Positions 22,601 to 31,600 of a stretch of DNA of 64,000 nt are shown piece after piece. Origin of the DNA: Forficula auricularia (Eukaryota; Arthropoda; Insecta; Dermaptera; Forficulidae); NCBI GenBank assembly GCA_024734495.1, contig JALMQS010000085.1:12934048-12998047 (forward strand), written 5' to 3'. How positions within the stretch are numbered: the first letter of the stretch is position 1; the number at the start of each line of letters is the position of its first letter. A program made the translations under genes and the position numbers. A model generated the notes under the pieces. That model saw nothing but the letters and a program-made list of their open reading frames with translations. It was not told the DNA's origin and searched no databases.

Positions 22601-25600
22601 AAAAAATTATTAAAATTATTTATTTAATAATTAATTATTTGATCATTATTATTTGATAATTAAGTTGAATATTTGTTAAAAATAATTATTATTTGGATTT
22701 TTTTGAGATCTAATTGATTTAATATTTTTTTATTTGATGTCGTATAATAATGGGGTTCTAATGAAATTGGATGTTGATGAAAGCAGTCCACGGTGGTTGT
22801 AAAAAAATAAGACTATAGAGGTTTTATTGCTGTGGACTGCTTTCATCAACATCCAATTGCATATTTATACCAGTCTGTCTCCTAAAGAAAAACTCTATCA
22901 AAAGTTCTAATGAAAGTTGTTCGGTTTTTTTATAGATTAACAGAAACATATAGATTTCCATTTAAAAAACAGAAGTTGACCTTGAAATACTCCTTAAAAG
23001 GTTGTTCTAGATCCACAAACAATAGCGAAGTTTAGTTTCCTCCTCGATATAAATAAACTTTTATTTGAAACTTTTTTTCATATAATGCATTGTTTTTGTA
23101 GTTATAAGATTGTCTCAAGATAAAAAAACTCCCCCGGTATACAGTGTGAAACCTAAATCAAAGAGTAGAAAATATTTTTAATTTCAGTTTACAACTACGT
23201 ATGAACGTATATGTGTAGATAATCGGCTCGGTAGAAATGTAAGTCATCATTCTACCAAGTCCCAAACACATAGAAAAGAGCCAAGTTAAATAAATGCCTG
23301 ATTTTACCTGATTAGTAAAGTGACTTATCGATTCTAATAGTCGTTTCGTTTCCTGGCCATTTTTCGTTAAGCCATAAATAAAATCATTATACAACCAGGG
23401 CTTTGAACTTCTAATTGTAAGCAATTTGGTTATTCTGAAATCAAATAAATAAATAAAAGTTAAAAAACAAAACAATTTACATTAAATATTACAATTATCT
23501 GATGTAGCCCTCTGTTTGTAGAACATAATAAATTGTAATATAAAGAGAAAGCAATGAGGTTGTCTTCTGCTTGAGGCAAATAATGATATACCTCTTACAT
23601 ATTATATATAAATTAAGAAAAAAATTGAATTTTTATTTGGCCATTTATTCTAGCCAGTGTGAAGCCGGAGTGAGGGGTATTGAAATATAGATAGGTCTAA
23701 GGTCAATTTATTTTTCCAGCAGAAGACATACTTTTATTGTCTCCTTTAATTTATAAAAATTCGGCTACTCTCAGCAAAAAGAAACTTTCAATTTAATAAT
23801 AATTGATCTAATATGCCTTGTTATAAGTGTTGTGTATTATCATTGTTGTATTATTAATGTTTATTGATTAATATTAAATTTATTTTATATAATAATTATA
23901 TTAATATAGTAATTAATAATTATATTATGATAAAGGTACTTACGCTCGTACATTATTTAAATATTCAGAGTTTTCGTTTTTTTGAATATCAAGATTCACT
24001 CCCATGGCAGTTTCTAAAAATCATTCAATCATTAACATTAAAATCGAAACATTATTAGGTAGTAAAAGTATCTAGGTTTACTGTATCAATAATTTAAATA
24101 ATATTAAAAGTATAGTTGATTCGCGTTACCTGTGATGACGTCGAGTGCACACCTGGCTATAGGATCATAAATGTCAATAGTTCCGTTTACATGTTTATTT
24201 AAAATATTAATTAGAATTTCCCCCTTGGCTACAAATACATCAATGAAACGTTCCAGAATTTTAAAATGAAATGCTGGTGTCAACATTTTACGATGTTTGT
24301 GCCAACGTTCACCTAAAATGTTTAATTTTTATTATTAGTAAATTATCATATTTGGGTAAAAGTGTGGGTGAGACTTGCATTGTCCACTGTCTGTAATTTC
24401 TAGACTATTCAAGTAGGAAATAGATTTTTAAAGGTGGATTTTAATCGAGAATCATATATTAGGAATTCGCGAATTAACAAAAGCCGTAGATTATTATCAC
24501 TTAAATTATCTATAACTCTATAGATATAAGTAATATATATATATATATATATATAGCAGCTGCGAAGTTCGCCTTCGTCGGGCATTTCGCTAACCTGAGG
24601 GCTACAACTCCTGGACTCCGCAGTGGGTTTTAAAATAATAATTTAAATTTTCTAATTTTAATAAATTTTATTGGTCATGAACTATTTTTAAAATTAAAAA
24701 AATCACGTCGACGCGCAAGCCGATTATAATAAGTATAGATAGGTATACAATAATATAAATACAATTTCTTTTATAAAAACAATCTCCAAAATTTTATTAA
24801 AAATCCAAAGGTTTCGGGAGAAATTCTTCCTTTATACATGGTCGTAGACAGCGTGAGGTAACCCCCCCCCCCACGGAATGTTGAGGTAAAAATGGAAATT
24901 TTACAGGATATAAATAAGCGTTAAATGAAAATGTAAAAAAAAAAAAATTGTTAGGGCTCTCGTGAGGTGAGTGCTGTGTGGCGCTTTGTGCGCCCCCCAT
25001 CAAGTCGATGGGGTCCTAACAATCTGTTGAGTGTGCAGAGTTGTAGGTTGCGTGTTCATATAGGGTGTGTGCAGGGGAGGGGCTGCTCGTTGGCATTTGG
25101 CCCCTCCAGATTCGAATGTCCGAATCCGTTTTTTACTCCAGTCGAATCGAGTCGCTTTAATTATAGCATGGGTGAATATATTTCACTCATGCAAAAGCGA
25201 CTCAACGATCCGACTGAGTCATCTAGCGGCCGTGTCTCAAGGCTCGTCGCCATGAGCAAGAGCTGGCCGCTACAAAATACTCTGACAAAAAAGCAATTTG
25301 GGCATCAAGGACGTCATCTCTCCTACTCCTAGGAGTATATATACATACTCCCCTAACCCCTCGGTGGGTAACTAACTTCCAACACAAGAAAAAAAAATTA
25401 TGGCTTCGGGCTTGCCTTTATTATTAGAAATTTGGGAAAATAATTGTTTTAAAAGGAAATATAAAACAATTATTATACAGTAGTCCCGAAAACTCGGCCT
25501 AATGTGGACCGAAATGTGGCAGAGTTTGTGAAAATGCCGGGTTATCAGGAATGGGGTTAAAAAAGATTCCTCAGAAAATACAGTACTGTACTTGTACTTA

Positions 25601-28600
25601 TGTTTGTTTGTTTGAGAATACAACAGAGAATAAACTGACTAAATGCCCTTAAACAAAGCAAAAGTACGTCTTTATGAAGTCATATAGCCTTTACTACAAG
25701 AAAATGGGTTTTTTTTCCGCCCTGCCAGGGTGTGGGCGAGTTATCCGGACTGCCGAGTTTCGGGACTCTACTGTAGTGTTATTTTGGTTAAGATTATTAA
25801 AATTCTTTCAAAACTAAATGACTTATGTATAGAGACCAGATTCCTATGAAAGTGCATATTTTGTTTGCCGCCACATACGACCCCGGGGATTATCTATCCG
25901 AATCATGCATCTAGGATACTGTGGGTTAAATTTTATACTGCATATTTTTGCATTTTTGAGTAATATTGCATAAAATTGCATATTTGAATGATTTTTTGTC
26001 AAATTTTGCCAAATACAGATTTTTTAAAAGTAAATTTTCGGAGAATGAATGAAAAAAAATGAAGAAATATAACAGGAGGACACTAATTTAAATTCGAAGT
26101 AAACTGAAATAAGCCTCAATGACAAGAGTGAACTACGAAGTAGGAGGTTGGATTACAAAGGACGTAGCTACAAAAAAAACAACCTGAACATAGTTTAGAA
26201 AAATATCTTGTAAACACAAATAATTCACAATTATAATCAAATTTTAATTATTTTTGAGATACCTACTTTGTTAATTATTTCTTTATTATTGTTATTTTTT
26301 TTTATGGCCTTCAGTAACTATAGCCCATTTTGGCCATTGAGTGTTCGTATGTGTGTGAATTATTGTAGGGATCAGATTATAGCCGGACTAATATTTGGAT
26401 TATATTATTAGTTTATTATTTGTACGTCAATAAGAAAAGCTTGTTAATATCAAAGCAATACAATACAATACAAATAAAACTACCCCATTTTTGAAAAACT
26501 TTTATTTATTATTTTGATTTTATTCAAGACAACCTAATATTTCTTTGAGCTTAAAGATTGTTTAATATATTAAATATAATGGGAATTTTGTGCAATTCTT
26601 TACGGAATAAAAGTACATATTTGACACTTGGTATCTATAGCTTACTTTATAATTTTATTTTTTTCATAGGACTTCTTCAAATATAAAGTCTTTTTGTTTT
26701 CAATTTTAATTTTTAGTGCATAAAAAATTTATTTTACCATCTTTTACTGCATTTATTTGCATATTTCAACGTATTCTGCATATTACTTGCATATTTCAGC
26801 ATTTTTAACTGCATATTTTGGCAGTTTTTACTGCATAAAAATCCGGTCTCTACTTATGTAGAATGTCTCGTAAAACGATCAAATAAATAATGATAATTGA
26901 TTAATATTACTTTATTTATTTGTTTTATGTGACTAAAAAAAACCTTTAATTTATAAAAATTTATATTATTATTAATAGTTGTTTTATATTTCCTTTTTAA
27001 AACAATTATTTTCCCAAATTTCTATTAAAGAGAGAATTTTTCCCGAAAATGTTTGTATTTTTTCTAAATGTTTTTAGGTTGTTTTTATAAAAGAATTTTT
27101 ATTTATTTTATATGTATGTTTATAAAATAAATATGCTAAGAATATGATCTCACTCCTTTTCATACTTACACTGTGGTATTAAATCAATTAAATGAGGGAT
27201 TAAAAGCAAAATTACTCACCATGACTGGTCACTAAGCCTTCTTTAAGCCACATTTTTATAAAATCATACGATTTAGCTTTTGTAATTACTTTTTTACTTG
27301 TTAAAATAGTCTATAAGAGAAGAATAAGAAATTATACAAAATATTAAAATAAATGTAAGAATTAAATTGAAAGTTTTTGCCGAGAGTAGCAGAATTTTTA
27401 TATATTGAAGGAGATAAAAGAGTGTATCTTCTGCTGGAATTATAAATTTTATTTATTTATAACGAGACTATAGTTTCGAGGCTTTGCCCTCTTCATCAGT
27501 CTATTACAATGTATTCACAGGAATTAATTTATGAATGAAAGGTTAACATCTTTCATTCATAAATTAATTCCTGTGAATACATTGTAATAGACTGATGAAG
27601 AGGGCAAAGCCCTCGAAACTATAGTCTCGTTATAAATAAATAAAATTTATAATTCCAGCAGAAGACACACTCTTTTATTGTCTCCTTCAATAAATGTAAG
27701 AATTTTTGAAAAATCATTTATACTAAATATATTGTATTTATTTTACTTGCCTCAATTTCATCCGGATCTTTTAATGCAATTACCATTCGAAAAGGACCCA
27801 GGCAGATTCGCACTGGCGATGGGTAGTTGATCATCAAATTGAAGACGTATTTTGTCATTTCTAAAACATTATTTTCAAATTAGATTATTATTTAAGATCG
27901 GAATCTTATCTGGCAATTAGGGACGCTATTGAGCAGGGGTGTTCAATCTTTTGGGCTCCATGGACCACGTTTGAAGAAAAAGATGCTCGTGGGACGCATC
28001 TATATAAATAAAAATGTACTGTTACGCTTAAGTGATACGTTGAAGGATCTCCGGAAGTTCTTCATCGATTTCTTTGAAATTTTCACACATCATTCCATTC
28101 AAATATACGAGTGTTTTTATAGATATCACACCTGTGGCATGTAAACAAATATTTTTTCGAGGAAACAACACCATCGCCTCTCTGGGGGTAAAAACAAACA
28201 AACAAGATGGCCGATAATAGCTTTTTGAAATCTTTCTATAATTATTTGCATTTTCAATTTATTTTCAAAACTATTATTTAAATTTTTGATCAAATCAATT
28301 TTGACAGGTAAGCAATATATAATTATTTATCATTTTCAATTTACGAGACGCTCCCCGCCAGGGGTCAGGTGACGCTGGGCCGAAGGCCCGGGCGTCAGCT
28401 AGTATTAAATATACTTACTTGTTAAAAATTATAGTAAATAATAATATCTATCACTAAGTCAAATAAGAAAAAAGTAATAACAACAATTAAAAATAATAAG
28501 ACTCGGACTACCGAGCGTACTGTAGCTTATATTTTCCGAAATATGTAGCTGAAATATTAAATTTATTCTTATTTGATGTTGATAAGAGAAGAATGATGGA

Positions 28601-31600
28601 ACTCGTGGAACGTTTCTATAATTTTAAGTTAGACAATTCAAAACACAAAAATCACCTAAAATTGGCCAATTTGAGTCTCTCTCACACCATCATTTTAAGG
28701 TCAATTAAACTCTAAAAAATTTAGCCTGATTTTACTAAAGAATATGTTTTCAGGAATACCTCACACCCTATGATAAAAAATATTTTAAACCAAAGAAATA
28801 AATGAAGAGACAAATGTTTTTGTTCAATTTGTTTTTAAATTGATTATAAAAAGGGTTGAAGGAGACAATAAAAAAGTGTCTTCTTCAATTTATAAAAATT
28901 CTGCTACTCTCGGCAAAAAACTTTCAATTTAATTATAAAAAGGGTATTTAGAATATTGTAGCAGCCAGGAGAATCTTATTGCGGTCTTGAACGAATCTTG
29001 CAAGCCTTGAAAATCAATTGTTCAGGGACTATAGGGCGAATGTGTACAAAACACACAGGCGGCCAAGTCAAAGGGCGGCAAAGCAGGTAGACAGACACTT
29101 GACTAACAGTCTCTCTAACGTTTTTAAGATCGACTATGGCACAAGAAAGACTTAGCCATTTAGCAATTATGTCCATAGAAAGTGACATTATGGATTCTAT
29201 TCCCTTCGACGCGTTAATTAAAGATTTTGCCGAAAAAGGGCAAGAAAAGAATGTGTTTTCAATAATTTATTTTGTTCAAAATTTTTATTGTTTTGGTACA
29301 TACTTTCTTTGATTTTTATTTAACATTTTTAATTTTTATCTATCACCAAAGTAGAAATACCGTCAAACATTCGCCACTTATAGGATTGATTTTAACAAAC
29401 GATCACAGTGTCGGGCGGGATCTTTCGTAAAAGTTTATCCTTTAAAGTGACGAATGTTTGACGGAATTTCTACTTTGGTGATACATCACTGAGTCTGACT
29501 GTTCACTGCTTTATGTTGTATGTTTAGTTATGAATCAATTTTTATCTAGAAGTGGTAAGGGGTGATGATACTTTTAATGTTAAATTTTAGTTACAATTTT
29601 AAAAGAGGGCGTAAAATTAAAGTTTGCACACGGGCGGCCGAATAGCTTGGCGCTGATGGAAAAAATCACCTTTTTAATTGGCCAATTCTGGCCGCTTCTT
29701 GTCGATCGCCTGCTTCAATCTTGTCAGTTGTTGACAATATCGGTCCGAACTGAGTGATTAGCCAGATGGGAGTAGCTCATAGTGGATGATTCCTCTCCAA
29801 TTCCACCAAACACACAGTAAAATCTTCTTGGCCGTAAATCCGGGCAGCTTGGCGATCGTTTGGGCCGGCTCACTATGCTTGGACCACGGTCTTTTTCTCC
29901 CGTTGTTCTCGTATGTGACCCATCTTTCATCGCCAGTCACCATCCGCTTCAAAAATGGGTCGATTTCGTTACGCTTTAGCAAAGAATCGCAGGCATCAAT
30001 TCGGTCGAAAAGATTCTTTTGCGTCAATTCGTGTGGCATCCATACATCGAGATTCTTCTTAAGACCGGCCTTATGAAAATGATTCCAAACGGATTTCTGG
30101 CTAATCTTCAGTTCCTGGGCAATGGAATAAGTCCTCGCATGCCGGTCGGACTCGACAATTTCCATGATTTTATCGACATTTTCGACGATTGGCCTACCAG
30201 AGCTTGTCTCATCTTCGACGTTCATATTACCAGAACGGAATCGTTGGAATCACCGCTTTGGTGTTGCATTCCATACTGTAGTGGGTCCATAAACAGCATA
30301 AATTTTTTTGGCCGCCTGCCCCGCTTTTTCCCCTTGGTCGTAGTGGTACTGAAGAATGTATCGAATTTTCTCTTTTTTTACCTCCATTTTGGAACGGTCT
30401 AACACACAACTGGCTTCACCAAACACAAAACTCTCAAATAACTTTTTTTATGATAATGATGAGAGAAGGAGTTACACCAAAAAGGTGCAACCCCTAAAAG
30501 CCTGGGTTAGCCCCTCCATCGTGAAAAGAAGAAGAAAGAATTTCTATGGGTTGGGCGGGGGTCGAAGGTATCTGTGGATACGGGTCTTAAATAGCTGAAG
30601 GTTATAAGTCGCTGGAAAGATGGTGGCAGGGAGCGAGTAAAGCGTTATGTCACTTTTAAGTCGCAGTTTAGAATGACCAGATGCGACGCATATATCGTGA
30701 GATATGGCTCAATAAAATCCATAAAGCGGAAAGTCTCAGAACTTTTTACTTCACCCATTATTTTTATATTCTTTTCTATTGATTGTTAATATGTTTATTT
30801 ATTCAATAAAACTTTAAAATCTGTCTTACGTAAATGTTTATTAATTTGATCATTATATATTTTTAATGGAAAATATCCATAAATCGATATTAATAATTGT
30901 TTATATTATTATAGATTATTTTCCGATTCGCTTATCGTGTGATAATAATTATGCAAATTTCTAAGATTAAAGTTAATTTCTTTTCATTCAGCGTAAACAT
31001 AAATATTTGTGAATGATTCCTCTAAATACGGATAAACGTTTGGTCTACTTTAATAATAATCGATAAAATTATTTTCTTCCGTGCTTCACATTCCTAACAA
31101 AGAAAAATAAAATCAATTCTACTCGCTTATATTTTTCAGATCTAAAAATAAATGACCCGGAAATAAAAGCAGAAAAATGATTTTGTCACGTGGATGGTAC
31201 AGTGTACCTACAGATATTAATGATCAATTAAACGATAATATTAATCAAATGTTCAGGAATGAAGAGCGCAGCAATCGATGCCCTTAATAATCTCTAATCT
31301 CACATCTTATGAAATTTATTTTACTAAAAAAATATACGATCAATTGTGGGTGGGATTCCCCACACAGCGGGTTTCTTTGCATTTTTTCCACCTGTTTTCA
31401 AAACTAATTATTTTACAGCAAACAAAATAATTTTCATCGAAACATCAAGATACTTTCGATAATTTTTACATATTTTTTAATAAAAATGTAAAAATAGCGG
31501 GTGGACATATTTCAAAAAGCGACTTTTGGTTCATAGTTAGGCATAAATGTTATATATTAATTGAAGGAGACAATAAAAGAGTGTGTCTTCTGCTGGAATT

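Larger units (their letters stand above)
27361..27690. mobile_element. Penelope-derived hammerhead foldback in P450 intron 2
   Basis: Near-perfect inverted arms of about 125 bp around 27541, each with a hammerhead core, plus a one-sided tail (gccgagagtagcaga at 27378). Flanked by a long duplication containing AAATGTAAGAATT (27351-27363 and about 27692-27704). It makes up most of the 440-bp intron. Confidence 0.82.

Noticed and set aside
24967..25332. 121-codon plus-strand frame
   Set aside because: No recognisable domain; overlapping frames of similar size and hairpin-rich sequence suggest chance openness of a GC-rich block.
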